From assembly GCF_008151785.1 (NCBI RefSeq), contig NZ_CP036523.1, forward strand, positions 1,910,019-1,974,018: a stretch of 64,000 nucleotides of DNA, written 5' to 3'. This DNA is from Peptacetobacter hiranonis. Its GTDB lineage: Bacteria > Bacillota > Clostridia > Peptostreptococcales > Peptostreptococcaceae. The position numbers were made by a program, and so were the translations under genes. Below the pieces are notes generated by a model. It worked only from the letters and a program-made list of their open reading frames with translations. It had not been told where the DNA came from and ran no database searches. Positions 44,913-55,749 of the stretch are shown here, piece after piece (position 1 is the first letter of the stretch; every line of letters starts with the position of its first letter).

Positions 44913-45986
44913 ATGAGAAAATCCACTCCACAAATTGTTGTACTAATAATATTATTAGTTGCAGGATATTTTATATTTAAACCTAATATGGATGAGAACT
45001 ACTCACAGACAAACTACTATCTAGGAACAGTAAATACTGTGACTGTATACGGAAAGAAACAGAAAAAAGCAATGGAAATACTTAACGGATGCGATGAAGT
45101 TGTCAAAGTTGTCGACAACCTTATGAGCACAGAAATTCCTGGTAGCGACGTGTCTAAGATAAATAAAAATGCAGGTATTAAACCTGTCAAAGTCTCGCCT
45201 GAAACATATGAAGTTGTAAAAGAGGCAATCAAATACTCTAAATTATCTGATGGCAATTTTGATGTAAGTATAGGACCTGTCAGCGATCTTTGGTCTATAG
45301 GTAAAAAGGATGCTAGAGTTCCTGAAAAATCAGAAATAGACGCACTCCTACCTTTGATAGACTACAAGAATGTAGAAGCTAAGGAGATTAAGCTAGAAAC
45401 TGATCAAGATGGTGACGGAAAAAATGAAACTTTTGACAAGGAGTATACTGTTTTCTTAAAGAAAAAAGGTATGAAAATAGACTTAGGCGCAATAGCTAAA
45501 GGATTTGCAGCAGACCAAGTTGCACTATACTTAAAAGCTAGTGATGTCGAAAAAGCTATAATAAACTTAGGTGGAAATATCAAGACTATCGGTGATTTTA
45601 ATATAGGTCTTAAAAATCCTATCGAAAACGCAAATGATTCGTTCGCAAGTGTTAAGGTGAGTAATAAATCTGTTGTAACTTCTGGTGTTTACGAGAGATT
45701 TGTTGAAAAAGACGGCAAGAAGTATCATCACATACTAAATCCAGCAGATGGCTATCCATTCGATAATAATCTTCTTAGTGTTAGTATCATCTCTGATAAG
45801 TCTATAAACTGCGATGCACTTTCTACATCTGCATTTGCTCTTGGGCTTGAAGATGGTAAGAAACTGATTGAGAGTATAGATAATGTTGAAGCTGTTTTCG
45901 TTACTAAGGATAAGAAGGTTTACTTGACTAAGGGATTCAAGGATGAGTTTGAGATTTTAAATGATAGTTTTAAGGTTGTGAAGTAA
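44913..45986 (+). CDS. apbE: FAD:protein FMN transferase ApbE
   Basis: ApbE attaches FMN to threonines of flavoproteins such as RnfG and RnfD, outside the membrane. The 357-residue protein has an N-terminal membrane anchor (VVLIILLVAGYFIF) without a clear lipobox. The catalytic fold follows: DVSIGPVSDLWSIG, DLGAIAKGFAADQV, NLGGNIKTIG and CDALSTSAFALG. The magnesium- and FAD-binding motifs are intact. The target flavoprotein is not in the window. Confidence 0.94.
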   Translation: MRKSTPQIVVLIILLVAGYFIFKPNMDENYSQTNYYLGTVNTVTVYGKKQKKAMEILNGCDEVVKVVDNLMSTEIPGSDVSKINKNAGIKPVKVSPETYEVVKEAIKYSKLSDGNFDVSIGPVSDLWSIGKKDARVPEKSEIDALLPLIDYKNVEAKEIKLETDQDGDGKNETFDKEYTVFLKKKGMKIDLGAIAKGFAADQVALYLKASDVEKAIINLGGNIKTIGDFNIGLKNPIENANDSFASVKVSNKSVVTSGVYERFVEKDGKKYHHILNPADGYPFDNNLLSVSIISDKSINCDALSTSAFALGLEDGKKLIESIDNVEAVFVTKDKKVYLTKGFKDEFEILNDSFKVVK

Positions 45987-46176
45987 TGGAAGATAATTTT
46001 TTATTCTTTCAGAATTAATTATTTTCGTTGATTTATTTTTTAGATTTTGAAAGTATTTTTTTATTTTTTGCTTTACGTTTGGCTGATTTTTAGATATAAT
46101 TTTGTTATATTATATTTTATCGGTTTGCCAATTTGGCTTACATGACTTTAATTAAATAATATCATCGCACATACAG

Positions 46177-46207
46177 AAAAAGGCTATTGCATTTGCAATG
46201 GCCTTTT
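46177..46207. terminator. Terminator after apbE
   Basis: AAAAGGC-ATTGCA and GCAAT-GCCTTTT pair with a short loop. It lies in the 289-base gap between convergent apbE and the first surface-protein gene; the rest of that gap is AT-rich with nothing else seen. Confidence 0.8.
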
Positions 46208-46234
46208 ATCATATAGTAATTATTATATCTTTAG

Positions 46235-46264
46235 AAAAAGCTGCCACAAAAGTGACAGCTTTTT
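46235..46264. terminator. Terminator of the first CWB2 surface-protein gene
   Basis: AAAAAGCTG-CAC and GTG-CAGCTTTTT pair around a four-base loop, with T residues on both strands. Confidence 0.85.
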
Positions 46265-46275
46265 AATTATTATTA

Positions 46276-49200
46276 TTATTTTATTGTTGATACTGTATCA
46301 TCTTTTACAACTGTATACATACCATTTAATTCAGTGCATTTATACCCTGATTCTAAATATTTAGTTACATCATCTGTATATTTACCAGCTGTTATTTTTA
46401 TAGAATTTAAGCTATTTATAGCATCATTAGGGAAGCTTTCATATGTTTTATGATTTTTAAATATAACTTTATCTTTTCCAGCTTTCACAGTTGCACCATT
46501 TATATTTATTTCTTTTTTCAATGTTTTTCCATTATGCTCTCCTGATGTTGCCCGTTCTCTAAGGAAGTGTGTTCTTAGTGCATATCCATGCTTACTTTCT
46601 AATTCACTATTTCCACTTATATTTACTATCGCATCCCAGTGATAATTTCCTTCTAAGTATATAGCCTCACCAGCGGCTTCTGAACCACTATTATTTTCTT
46701 TTAAGCCATTTATGTAGTCGTCTATAGCCCCAGGTGCTCCATAATCATCTGTTGCAGTTATTTTAGAATCTATTATATTTAAAATACCACCTTTTATTGA
46801 TATTCCTGTACCAGCATTAATTTCAGTATTAGTTAATGTGACATCAGTTTTATCTGAAGGTAAATACATTCCTAATATAGTATTATTTATTTTCGTTCCA
46901 TTTTTCACATCTATTTTTATATTTTTATATGTTCCATTAGTTGCTATACCATACATACTTCCAAACGCCACATCTGGTGCATTTTTATATGTAAATCCTC
47001 CCATGTCTACATTAACATTAGATACAGTTAAATCTACATTACTACCTAATATTCCAATTCCTACATTTAGCTGTTTTTCCTGACTAGCTCCAAATTTTAA
47101 ATTTCCATTGATTACATTTACATTTATTTGGCTGTTTTCTCCTCCTTCTCTATCCTTAGTTATAAGGATAGCATATCCCCATTTAGGATTATTATCAGTT
47201 ATTGGATTTCCATTGGAATGATTTCCTTCTGTATTTAATAGTTCTGTACATTTTAGCTCATAATTATTTAAATCTATTGTGATGCTTCTCTTTACATGTA
47301 TTCTTTTTTCAATATTAATGTTATCATTTAATTTTATAGTTGTTTTTTCTTTATTTGCTAATGCAGTTCTTAATTCTTCTTCAGTTGATACAATAGCTGT
47401 TTTTTCATTAACCCATTCATTATTTGTCCATAAATATGTACCTTTTCCAAGATTTCCATATTTTCCATTTTCACCTATCACTAATTTAGATGTTGCACCT
47501 TTACCAATTATTGTTCCTGTTACTTCTCCATTAACTGTTAGTTCTGCTCCATCAACTAATGACATAGTTTTTCCTGAAGCTATTGCTAATGTAGTTCCTT
47601 CTTTTACTGTTGCATTACTTTTTCTTTCAATATTATTTGTTACATAGTATTTAGCACTATCAGCTGCACCTTCTAAATATAAGTTATCTCCATTAGATAT
47701 AGACTTACAATATACTTTATTTCCATTTGTCCAATCTTCACGGCAATAATCTCCCTTACAATCAACAAATATATTTCCATCTATTATAGCTTTATCCTGT
47801 GCATCAGTCATATTAGCTAATTTACTAGCTTCTTTTATTCCTGTTATATTTTCTTTAGCGACTCCTCCAGCTATTGTTATTGCCACTGAAGAATATCCTG
47901 AATCATTAGCTTTAAATCCATTGAATGTATTTCCTGATATTTTATAATTTACTGTAGTACTAGTTGGCCATATAGATAATCCATTTGTAATACCACCTTG
48001 AGAATTATTATTAAAAGTACAGTTAGTTACTGTTAAATCACTACAAGCAACGTTAATTCCATTACGATCTACAGTATTTTCTCCTTGTTTGTCTCCCTGA
48101 TTTGTTATAGTTATATTATTTATAACACATTTTTCACCAGTAACTACAAATGAGCCGTATACAGTATTTTTTGAGTTTGAAGTAATTGTAACATTATTTG
48201 CTTTTACATTGTATACTCCATAAGAAGAAGTTGAGCCTATATTTCCAGTTATTTTTATAACATCTCCTGCCTTAGCATTCTTTAATGCTTCTTTTAATTC
48301 TTCTGGAGTATCAACTTTTATAGAATTATCTGCAGGAGGAGTTACTATTGTTCCACCACCAGTACTTGGTTTGCTTGTAGAGTTATCTGTAACATTTCCA
48401 TTTGGAGCAGTTATTTCTACTTTACCTGTAACTGTTCCTTCAACTTTTATATCTACGTTTTTATCTGTATTTATTATTATATCTTCTGTTATTGTTGCAT
48501 TTGGTTTTAATACTATTTTGTCGTTAGCATTTGCTTTTTCTAAAGCTTCTTTTAATTCTTCAACTGTTCCTACTTCGTAAACATCTGTTTCTTCTATATC
48601 TTTTAACTGGTTGAATGCACCTTCGTTACCTTTTCCACCAACCTGAGTTATTGTGTCTATTTTCTTAGTATTTATTACATCTATCTGTTTTTCGCTTAAT
48701 TTTTTAGAAGCTATTAATACTGGAGCTCCATTTTTAGCTGCAAGCGCTCCAACTGCTAATGCATCTATTAACTGAGTATCTCCATCTCTACCGTCTTTTG
48801 CTAAGTATAGGTTGTCTAATTCTTTATCTCCATAGAATTTTTCTATAACTTTTGCATTAGTATCATTTCTGTTTGATCCTTCTATTCTCTGTTTTCCTGG
48901 TAAACTAGATACTAATTTTTCTGGTAGCGCTGTTGTTCCACCTATTATGAATGACGCTTTTATTGCTTCATCTTTTATAAATTTTTCAGCTGCTGATAAT
49001 CCTTTTTTAGGATTTGCAAGAAGTATTGGCATACCTTTTTCAGCTGCTGCAGCTGCAACAGATACTGCATCTGCAAGTCCTGTTGTACCATTTACTACTG
49101 CTATTTCAGATACATCTTTTATTCCATCTAATCTTTTAGCTATTGCAAGAGCAGTTTCTTCTCTTGTTTCACCTTTTATTCTGTCAACTTTTAGATTTAG

Positions 49201-49572
49201 AGCTTTAAGATCTTTTTCAACTTTAGCTGAAAGAACTGCATCTCCACCTATCATTATTACATTTTTTGCGCCTAATCTTTTTATTTCATTAGCAGTTGCT
49301 TTATTTAGTCCATCTTTACCTGTTAAAAGTATTGGAGCTTTTTTAGCATGCGCAAGAGGAGTTGCTGTTAAAGCATCTGGTATTGCTGAACTGTTTACAA
49401 GTATTACAGTTTCTGCACTTGACCATCCATCTTTACTTATTTTTACTGCTGTTTCATGTCTGTCATTTCCTATTATTGTTTCGCTGCTTGTTGTAGCTGC
49501 CATTACTGGTGCTACACTTCCAGCTACCATAGTTATCGCCATTACTGTAGCTAAATGCTTTGGTGTTTTCAT
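46276..49572 (-). CDS. CWB2 surface protein with parallel beta-helix region
   Basis: The protein of about 1,098 residues starts with a signal peptide (MKTPKHLATVMAITMVAGSV, cleaved after VMA). Three cell-wall-binding repeat 2 domains span about residues 30-330 (IIGNDRHETAVKIS; MIGGDAVLSAKVEKDL; IIGGTTALPEKLVSSL). These bind an anionic wall polymer, as in C. difficile S-layer and Cwp proteins. The C-terminal 750 residues are rich in Asn, Thr and Ile with repeated VEELKEALEKANANDKI-type and NNITITN-type segments, fitting a pectate-lyase-like beta-helix adhesin. GGAGG lies 8 bases before the ATG at 49572; a TTG at 49587 overlaps it and is rejected. Confidence 0.9.
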   Translation of the reverse strand: MKTPKHLATVMAITMVAGSVAPVMAATTSSETIIGNDRHETAVKISKDGWSSAETVILVNSSAIPDALTATPLAHAKKAPILLTGKDGLNKATANEIKRLGAKNVIMIGGDAVLSAKVEKDLKALNLKVDRIKGETREETALAIAKRLDGIKDVSEIAVVNGTTGLADAVSVAAAAAEKGMPILLANPKKGLSAAEKFIKDEAIKASFIIGGTTALPEKLVSSLPGKQRIEGSNRNDTNAKVIEKFYGDKELDNLYLAKDGRDGDTQLIDALAVGALAAKNGAPVLIASKKLSEKQIDVINTKKIDTITQVGGKGNEGAFNQLKDIEETDVYEVGTVEELKEALEKANANDKIVLKPNATITEDIIINTDKNVDIKVEGTVTGKVEITAPNGNVTDNSTSKPSTGGGTIVTPPADNSIKVDTPEELKEALKNAKAGDVIKITGNIGSTSSYGVYNVKANNVTITSNSKNTVYGSFVVTGEKCVINNITITNQGDKQGENTVDRNGINVACSDLTVTNCTFNNNSQGGITNGLSIWPTSTTVNYKISGNTFNGFKANDSGYSSVAITIAGGVAKENITGIKEASKLANMTDAQDKAIIDGNIFVDCKGDYCREDWTNGNKVYCKSISNGDNLYLEGAADSAKYYVTNNIERKSNATVKEGTTLAIASGKTMSLVDGAELTVNGEVTGTIIGKGATSKLVIGENGKYGNLGKGTYLWTNNEWVNEKTAIVSTEEELRTALANKEKTTIKLNDNINIEKRIHVKRSITIDLNNYELKCTELLNTEGNHSNGNPITDNNPKWGYAILITKDREGGENSQINVNVINGNLKFGASQEKQLNVGIGILGSNVDLTVSNVNVDMGGFTYKNAPDVAFGSMYGIATNGTYKNIKIDVKNGTKINNTILGMYLPSDKTDVTLTNTEINAGTGISIKGGILNIIDSKITATDDYGAPGAIDDYINGLKENNSGSEAAGEAIYLEGNYHWDAIVNISGNSELESKHGYALRTHFLRERATSGEHNGKTLKKEININGATVKAGKDKVIFKNHKTYESFPNDAINSLNSIKITAGKYTDDVTKYLESGYKCTELNGMYTVVKDDTVSTIK

Positions 49573-49638
49573 AATTTCATCCTCCAAAATTTATTTTTCT
49601 TAAAAACAATTCTACTGGGTTTAGATTGTTTTTTGTAT

Positions 49639-49677
49639 AAAAAAATGCAGAGTAATCCCTTTAGATTATTCTGCATT
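49639..49677 (-). terminator. Terminator in the leader of the first CWB2 gene
   Basis: AATGCAGA-GTAATC and GATTAT-TCTGCATT form a 14-bp stem with loop CCTTTA (TAAAGG on the transcript), followed by five T residues on the minus strand. It lies between the GTCT repeat and the start codon, so it must be read through for expression. The loop motif TCTAAAGGGAT recurs in the equivalent hairpin at 53246-53296. Confidence 0.85.
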
Positions 49678-49721
49678 TATAAACAAGTTTATATTCATTT
49701 TTTTCATAGAAAAGAATAGAC

Positions 49722-49793
<72 letters not shown>

Positions 49794-49955
49794 ATTTCAG
49801 TCAATCCTTTCCTAATAATTAATTCTACCAATATTATACACTATTTTTTTGTATTTAACACACAATTTATTCTATTTTAAACTTTTTCTTATTTTTTAAT
49901 TATTCTCTATTTTTAATACAGTTTTATATCCAACTATACCCCCATTTATTAAAAA

Positions 49956-50837
49956 TTACTCTCCATATTTTTTAATATTAAAAGCTCTAACACGTTCATC
50001 TAGTTCCTCTTTTGTATACTTGCTAACTGTATCTTCAAAGTTTTTAAATTTATTCTTACTTCCATAGCAATTATTTTTAAAAGAATTCCCATATTTAAAA
50101 TCATTACCTTCTCCACAAAAATCCCCTGTCAATTTATCAATATTTTCTATGTAGTTATATTTCACTGCATTATATAAATATCCACACTTACTCCTTGGAT
50201 TCTTGATCTTTGTTATTTTAATTTTTTCCTGTAGATAACTAGAATCCTTTCCTTTGAGTTTGAGAATCTCATTAATCCTTCTAGCATACTCCTCGGTATA
50301 TTCATTTTCCAAAAATTCCTTTAACATCTCGTCTTCTTTTTTCACTTTGCACACACCTATACCATTAGGTAGTGGTTGTGTAATACATTTAGTATTATTT
50401 GTGTAGTTATTGGTATTGCTCTGCTCAACCTGATTAAATTCATCTTTCACATCTGAGCAACTGCATTTAGTTAAGTTGATATTTTTCATTTGTTCATCAG
50501 CAATTTCATTTAACTTGTCGTAGTCTATGCTATACCATTTAGTTCTATCAAATCCCATTTTGTTAAAATTCCCAACAATTAATAGTCCTTTTTTCTCTAG
50601 AGGCGTAAAAATTCTTCTAAGTGTACTCTCACTCCAAAAATCAAATACATCATCATGCCATTTCTGCATACTATTAAATGTCCAATATCTTCCTTCTTTG
50701 AAATTAATATTATTTTCCTTATTCTTTACAAGCCAATAATGAATCTGCTGTATAACTATAGCTTCATTTACCCCGATAATTCTAGCAAGACTTCTTTCAA
50801 CTATCATTGGATGCTCGTCCATTAAAAATTCTCTCAT
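49956..50837 (-). CDS. Orphan phage/plasmid-type replication helix-turn-helix protein
   Basis: The 293-residue protein begins with a winged-helix region (VERSLARIIGVNEAIVIQQI; WSESTLRRIFTPLEKKGLLI) like the N-terminus of phage and plasmid replication initiators or DnaD-like proteins. The middle is rich in Asn and Thr. The C-terminal half (YLQEKIKITKIKNPRSKCGYLYNAVKYNY) resembles that of clostridial phage replication proteins. No other phage gene lies nearby. GAGGG lies 9 bases before the ATG. It sits between the two surface-protein genes and may be a relic of an integrated element. Confidence 0.65.
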   Translation of the reverse strand: MREFLMDEHPMIVERSLARIIGVNEAIVIQQIHYWLVKNKENNINFKEGRYWTFNSMQKWHDDVFDFWSESTLRRIFTPLEKKGLLIVGNFNKMGFDRTKWYSIDYDKLNEIADEQMKNINLTKCSCSDVKDEFNQVEQSNTNNYTNNTKCITQPLPNGIGVCKVKKEDEMLKEFLENEYTEEYARRINEILKLKGKDSSYLQEKIKITKIKNPRSKCGYLYNAVKYNYIENIDKLTGDFCGEGNDFKYGNSFKNNCYGSKNKFKNFEDTVSKYTKEELDERVRAFNIKKYGE

Positions 50838-51035
50838 AAATATCTTCCCTCACTTTTGATTAATATAATTTACCCTATCACTTTTGTATATACAAGAATT
50901 ACTAAAAATTGACACTTTTTTTCGTAATTGAAATTTCAACGTTTTAAATGATTTTATCAAAATTTAGTTTGAATAATTATTTTTCACTAAGTACAAATAA
51001 TACTTTTTATTTTGAGTTATTTACTCACTAAAAAA

Positions 51036-51067
51036 GGCTACCCCACTAAATTAATAGTGTGATAGCC
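51036..51067. terminator. Terminator of the second CWB2 surface-protein gene
   Basis: GGCTA-CACTA and TAGTG-TAGCC pair around a short AT loop, with six T residues following on the minus strand. It separates this gene from the promoter region of the replication-type gene. Confidence 0.85.
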
Positions 51068-51106
51068 TTTCAAATCTCAATCAATTTTTATTGATTATAT
51101 TTAGTT

Positions 51107-53197
51107 TTATTCAAAGTCTATTTCAAAGTCCATTCCACCAACCTGAACAGTGTCTTTTCCTTTTAATATACTCTTATCAGATTTTTTGTTAACTAAAACT
51201 ATACCGTTATTTTTAGCTAGAGGAGATGCTGTTAATGCGTCAACTAATTTATCCCCGTTCGCTATATATACTTTTTCTTTTCCTGAATAGAATTCATCCA
51301 TAACTTCTCTATTTGTTGCATATCTATCTGATCCAGCTAATCTTTCTGCGTCATATTTAGATACTATTGATTTATCTACTACAGTATTTCCACCTATTAC
51401 ATAGTATTCAACACCAGCTTTTTTAGCATGAGTTGAAGATTTTCCGTTAGTTAGTAATATTGGTGCTCCATTTTTAGCAGCTACAGCTGAAGCTGACATC
51501 GCATCTGCTTCACCTTTGAATCCATTAACTACGAATGCTTTGTTGTAGTTACCTAACTTTTTAGCTACTAATTCTGAAGTTTCAACTCTTGTTTTTCCAC
51601 CAAGTCTTTCAACTTTTATATTAGCTGCAGTTATTTCTTTAGCAACTTTTGCACTTATAGCACTTTCTCCACCTATGATGTAAACTTTTTTAACTTTTTT
51701 GATTCTGTCCATAGTTACTTTAGGTATAGAATCTTTTTTAGTTAATAATATTGCTCCATTTTCTTTACCTGCAAGACCTGAAGCTGATAATCCGTCAGAC
51801 ATAGTAGAAGTTGCATTTACAAGAACTACTGTATCGTATGAGCCAAGTTTGTCAGCTATTTTAGCTGCTGTATCATATCTATCTGAACCAATTATTTCTT
51901 CATGAGTATATACTGGTTTAGAAGGTTTTGATGGAGTTGATGGTATACTTGGTGCTATTACACTAAATTTAGCTTCTAAAGTAATATTTCCAGTAACTTT
52001 TTCATTAAAATCATATTTAACTCCATCTTTATACCATCCTTTAAATGTATAACCACTTTTAGATGGTTCTTCTGGTTCTTTTATAGCATTTTCTTTTGTT
52101 ACATAAACTTTTTTATATTCTTTTCCATCTACTTTAAAAGTTACTTCAATATTATTTGTTGGATTAAATATATTATCTTGATTTGCACTTCCATTTACAT
52201 TTTCTACACAACTTTTATCAAAAGAAACATTTGTAGTTACACCAGATGTATTAGTTATTTCATTTCCACCAGATTTTCCAGCATCTAAAGTTGTTACTTC
52301 TGCTTTTCCAGTTATAGATACAGAACTAGAAGCTATAGAACCTGTTACATCAGCTTCATTAGCTCCTCCTACATATAATTTTCCAATTGTTCCACCAGTT
52401 ATTTCCATATTACTAGAATCCATTGATCCTCTATTTACACTTTGCATTTCTTTTATAGTTCCATCATTTATAGATACTTTAGCATCTCCAGTATATCCAT
52501 TAGAACCACCAGCAGTTACATAATTTACATTTCCACCATTTATAGACACTTTAGCTTTTCCAGTATAACTTATACCTTCTCCGCCTCCATATACCATATT
52601 TATAGTTCCGCCATTAACTATTACTTCTGTTTCATCAACTCTACATGGCGAATTTTTTGGATCTCCGGCATACCAATTTTTTCCATTTTCACATCCACAG
52701 TTATTTCTTAATGATGATGCTCCTCCTCCCATTATTCCACCGGTTATCTCAGCACCTTCATTTACAACCACTCTTGCTTTTGTTACATGACTTTTATGAA
52801 GTCCTCCTGCAATTATATTTTTTACTTTACCAGAATTCATAGTTATTGATGTTTCACTAAGGGTATCATTATCATGATATCCGCCTACAATACTTGCTGT
52901 TTCTGGTACTTCTAACGAGCTTCCATCCCATGAAATCTTTACTTTTCCTTCACTTCCTGCTTCAATAGTAATTGCTTTAGCATTTGCAAAGAAAATACCT
53001 AATGTTTCATTGTATGTTGGTTCTTCATTGGTAATAGTACTTTCAATATTAGGTACTAAAGAATCACCTTTTATTTCTTCTGCATTTACTCCTTGAGGCA
53101 TTAATGAAGAAATAATTGCAGCACATGCAAGTACACTTATCACTTTTTTAGTATACTTCTTTTCATTCATTTTTCTAATGTTTTCTCTAAATTTCAA
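51107..53197 (-). CDS. CWB2 surface protein with beta-roll and InlB-type repeat
   Basis: The 696-residue protein has a signal peptide (VISVLACAAIISSLMPQGVNA) and then about 300 residues of short Gly-rich repeats (NSGKVKNIIAGGLHKSHVTK; GGTINMVYGGGEGISYTGKA), probably a beta-roll or beta-helix. An InlB B-repeat-like domain follows at about 345-412 (SGYTFKGWYKDGVKYDF). Three CWB2 domains at about 430-690 anchor it to the wall. CWB2 domains are therefore C-terminal here but N-terminal in the 46276-49572 protein. The start is TTG at 53197, 7 bases after GGAGG. Confidence 0.9.
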   Translation of the reverse strand: MKFRENIRKMNEKKYTKKVISVLACAAIISSLMPQGVNAEEIKGDSLVPNIESTITNEEPTYNETLGIFFANAKAITIEAGSEGKVKISWDGSSLEVPETASIVGGYHDNDTLSETSITMNSGKVKNIIAGGLHKSHVTKARVVVNEGAEITGGIMGGGASSLRNNCGCENGKNWYAGDPKNSPCRVDETEVIVNGGTINMVYGGGEGISYTGKAKVSINGGNVNYVTAGGSNGYTGDAKVSINDGTIKEMQSVNRGSMDSSNMEITGGTIGKLYVGGANEADVTGSIASSSVSITGKAEVTTLDAGKSGGNEITNTSGVTTNVSFDKSCVENVNGSANQDNIFNPTNNIEVTFKVDGKEYKKVYVTKENAIKEPEEPSKSGYTFKGWYKDGVKYDFNEKVTGNITLEAKFSVIAPSIPSTPSKPSKPVYTHEEIIGSDRYDTAAKIADKLGSYDTVVLVNATSTMSDGLSASGLAGKENGAILLTKKDSIPKVTMDRIKKVKKVYIIGGESAISAKVAKEITAANIKVERLGGKTRVETSELVAKKLGNYNKAFVVNGFKGEADAMSASAVAAKNGAPILLTNGKSSTHAKKAGVEYYVIGGNTVVDKSIVSKYDAERLAGSDRYATNREVMDEFYSGKEKVYIANGDKLVDALTASPLAKNNGIVLVNKKSDKSILKGKDTVQVGGMDFEIDFE

Positions 53198-53245
53198 AAT
53201 AATCCCTCCAAAATTATAATTTTAAACATACTAAAACTTACAAAT

Positions 53246-53296
53246 AAAAAAGCACAGAAAAAACTATATCCCTTAGAATATAATCTCTCTGTGCTT
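53246..53296 (-). terminator. Terminator in the leader of the second CWB2 gene
   Basis: AAGCACAGA and TCTGTGCTT form the main stem, with inner TATAT/ATATA pairing around TCTAAGGGAT; six T residues follow on the minus strand. It lies about 49 bases before the TTG start, matching the position and loop motif of the hairpin before the first CWB2 gene. Confidence 0.85.
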
Positions 53297-53339
53297 AATC
53301 TCTAATTTTATGTAATTTTTGCATCAAAAGAAAAAGACA

Positions 53340-53420
<81 letters not shown>

Positions 53421-53428
53421 CTCGTCAA

Positions 53429-53733
53429 CTCCCTTGATACAAAATTAGTAATGTTTATACTAAAATTATATCAAATTAATAAAATAAATCAAACGTTTTT
53501 AATAAACTCCTTAGAAAGTAAAGAACTTCACATATATACACATTTATTCTATATAAATCCATGTATATACTTTCCTTTTTCATAATAATTTCATATTTAT
53601 CTTAAAATATTTTTTACCATAATCGCTATATCAAACTTTATAAAACAAACTATTAAATTTTCAAAATAAAAATTCTTCCAATAAAAATACTCTTATTTAC
53701 TTTTTTAAATATTTGTTATCGAAAAACTATTTA
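53429..53733. other. Intergenic region upstream of the second CWB2 gene
   Basis: About 300 AT-rich bases between the surface-gene promoter and the selB terminator. No gene with a ribosome binding site and no RNA gene is seen. Confidence 0.45.
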
Positions 53734-53752
53734 AAAAGGGTTTCCAACACAA

Positions 53753-53827
53753 AAAAGAGGAAGAATGTATGCTTGCAGCGACAATGCAGCTCGACTGCCT
53801 GGAGCAAAAGCATACCCTTCCTCTTTT
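53753..53827. repeat. Structured element copy 4, nested in the selB terminator
   Basis: GAGGAAG/CTTCCTC and GTATGCTT/AAGCATAC form a long terminator stem that overlaps the selB stop codon. Its loop carries the conserved strands GCGACAAT and TGCCTGGAG around a minimal inner hairpin (GCAG, CTCGA, CTGC). An outer AAAAGGGTT/AACCCTTTT pairing extends the fold to 53734-53844. It is a short form of copies 1 and 3, without the AAATGTGTTA core. Confidence 0.65.
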
Positions 53828-55709
53828 ACATAAGAACCCTTTTATTTTCGATTCTCTTTGTTATTCTATTTCTATCAAAACTTTCTAATATTATCATGCA
53901 GTTCTTTCTACTTGATCCTATTAAATCTCTATACTCTCCAAGAGTAATCTCTCCATGCTCATTAATATAATCAACAAGCATCTTCTTAGCCTTATCATAA
54001 GTTTCCATATCCATAATATATCCATCCCCAAGCATAGCAACAGAATCACCTATCATAGCATCAAGAACCTCTTTAGCTCTAACATCTTTTCCTGTAATTT
54101 CCTCTATAGTTGGAACAGACTCAAATCCACATTTCTTAAGCATCTTCTGCATTCTGTTTCTGTTTTCTTTCTGTTTTTCATTGAAAACAACTTCGAAATC
54201 TTTAAGCGAAACAATATTTCCAGCGATTTTGATAAGTCCATCACCTTCAAATGCAGCAAGCACTATATCAAATTCTTTAGGTTTAAATTTACTTTCAACC
54301 TTAGATTTTAACTCTTCCTTTAAAATACCTGGTTTTAATCTATTGTGTTTATGGTAATCTGCAAGAAGTTCATTTACCTTTTCAAATAATTTTTTGTAGT
54401 GATTAGTATGTATGTACATATTTCCAATCACAAATATCTTACCATCTTCAGATAATTTATCTAAAGCTTTTCTTATATCCTCTTCGTGAGCACCACTATA
54501 ACTCATCATATCCTTAACTGTAGGATAATTTTTAGAGTTGTGTTTTAAATATTCTTCAAGAATATCGTGAAGTTCACCTTTTTCTTTAACTTTTAGAGCT
54601 TCGATTACATCTTCATCAAATCTCTTATGTTTTTTAGGTGAAGCATCTATTATAACACCACCACCTATTGTAGCCATTGGTGAATAACTTCTTACAACAA
54701 AAGTATCTCCTTTTTTAGATACTATACTTTCTTCAAGTCTTAACTGAACAAATCCATTTTCTCCTGGAGCAATCTCTTCCTTATCAAGAGGAACTGCTCT
54801 ACAAAGAATTTCTCTTGTTCCGTGGTATAATCTTAATCTATCCCAATGTTTTAAAGTCCTATCTACATGTTTGATTATGTTCATCTTAACATCTAACATC
54901 ATAGACTCTTCTAGTGAATCTGGAGCTGCAAGAACATCTCCTCTTCCAATCTCATCTTTTTTAACATTAGAAATATTTATAGCTGTTCTCTGTCCAGCAT
55001 AAGCAGTATTTTCATCTTCACCATGAACCTGAATACTTCTTATTTTAGCTTTTAGGTTTTCTGGATATACAACTAAATCATCATCAACGCTTATCTTACC
55101 TTCAAGAAGAGTACCTGTAACAACAGTACCATGACCTTTTATTGTAAATACTCTATCTATATTAAGTCTTGCTGGTGAGTTTTCGTTCTTTTCTTCTATC
55201 TGCTCACTCATATCGTCTAATTTCTGAATAAGCTCAGGAATACCTCTCTTAGATACAGAGTCTACTTCTAGTATTTCTGCATCTTCAAGGAATGTACCTT
55301 TCATTCTTTCTTTTATATCTTCTTTAACTAATTCTCTGAATTCTTCTTCTACCATATCGCTCTTAGTTAATACAATTAGACCATTTTTGATATTTAAGAA
55401 TGATAGTATATCTATATGCTCTACTGTCTGTGGCATTACACCCTCATCAGCTGCAACAACAAGCATTACCATATCTAGACCAGATGCTCCTGCTAGCATG
55501 TTTTTTATAAATTTTTCATGCCCAGGAACGTCTACTATACCTACTCTCTTTCCACTAGGTAAGTCGAAGAAAGTAAATCCTAGATTTATGGAAATACCTC
55601 TTTTTTTCTCTTCATCAAGGGTATCTGTTTCTCTACCAGTCAATGCCTTTATAAGTGTTGTCTTACCATGGTCTATATGACCAGCAGTCCCTACTATAAT
55701 GTGTTTCAT
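53826..55709 (-). CDS. selB: Selenocysteine-specific elongation factor SelB
   Basis: SelB is a GTPase that carries selenocysteyl-tRNA to ribosomes at UGA codons marked by a SECIS hairpin. The 627-residue protein has EF-Tu-like G motifs ([28 protein letters not shown]), beta domains and four C-terminal winged-helix domains from about residue 370 that bind SECIS RNA. AGGAGG precedes the ATG. It follows selA by 40 bases and ends in a long terminator that carries the repeated structured element. Confidence 0.96.
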   Translation of the reverse strand: MKHIIVGTAGHIDHGKTTLIKALTGRETDTLDEEKKRGISINLGFTFFDLPSGKRVGIVDVPGHEKFIKNMLAGASGLDMVMLVVAADEGVMPQTVEHIDILSFLNIKNGLIVLTKSDMVEEEFRELVKEDIKERMKGTFLEDAEILEVDSVSKRGIPELIQKLDDMSEQIEEKNENSPARLNIDRVFTIKGHGTVVTGTLLEGKISVDDDLVVYPENLKAKIRSIQVHGEDENTAYAGQRTAINISNVKKDEIGRGDVLAAPDSLEESMMLDVKMNIIKHVDRTLKHWDRLRLYHGTREILCRAVPLDKEEIAPGENGFVQLRLEESIVSKKGDTFVVRSYSPMATIGGGVIIDASPKKHKRFDEDVIEALKVKEKGELHDILEEYLKHNSKNYPTVKDMMSYSGAHEEDIRKALDKLSEDGKIFVIGNMYIHTNHYKKLFEKVNELLADYHKHNRLKPGILKEELKSKVESKFKPKEFDIVLAAFEGDGLIKIAGNIVSLKDFEVVFNEKQKENRNRMQKMLKKCGFESVPTIEEITGKDVRAKEVLDAMIGDSVAMLGDGYIMDMETYDKAKKMLVDYINEHGEITLGEYRDLIGSSRKNCMIILESFDRNRITKRIENKRVLM

Positions 55710-55749
55710 ATTTATTTCCTCCTAATTTCGAATCCGAGCTACAACTAAA

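Noticed and set aside
49573-49587. Upstream TTG start of the first CWB2 gene
   Set aside because: The codon overlaps the ribosome binding site that serves the ATG at 49572.
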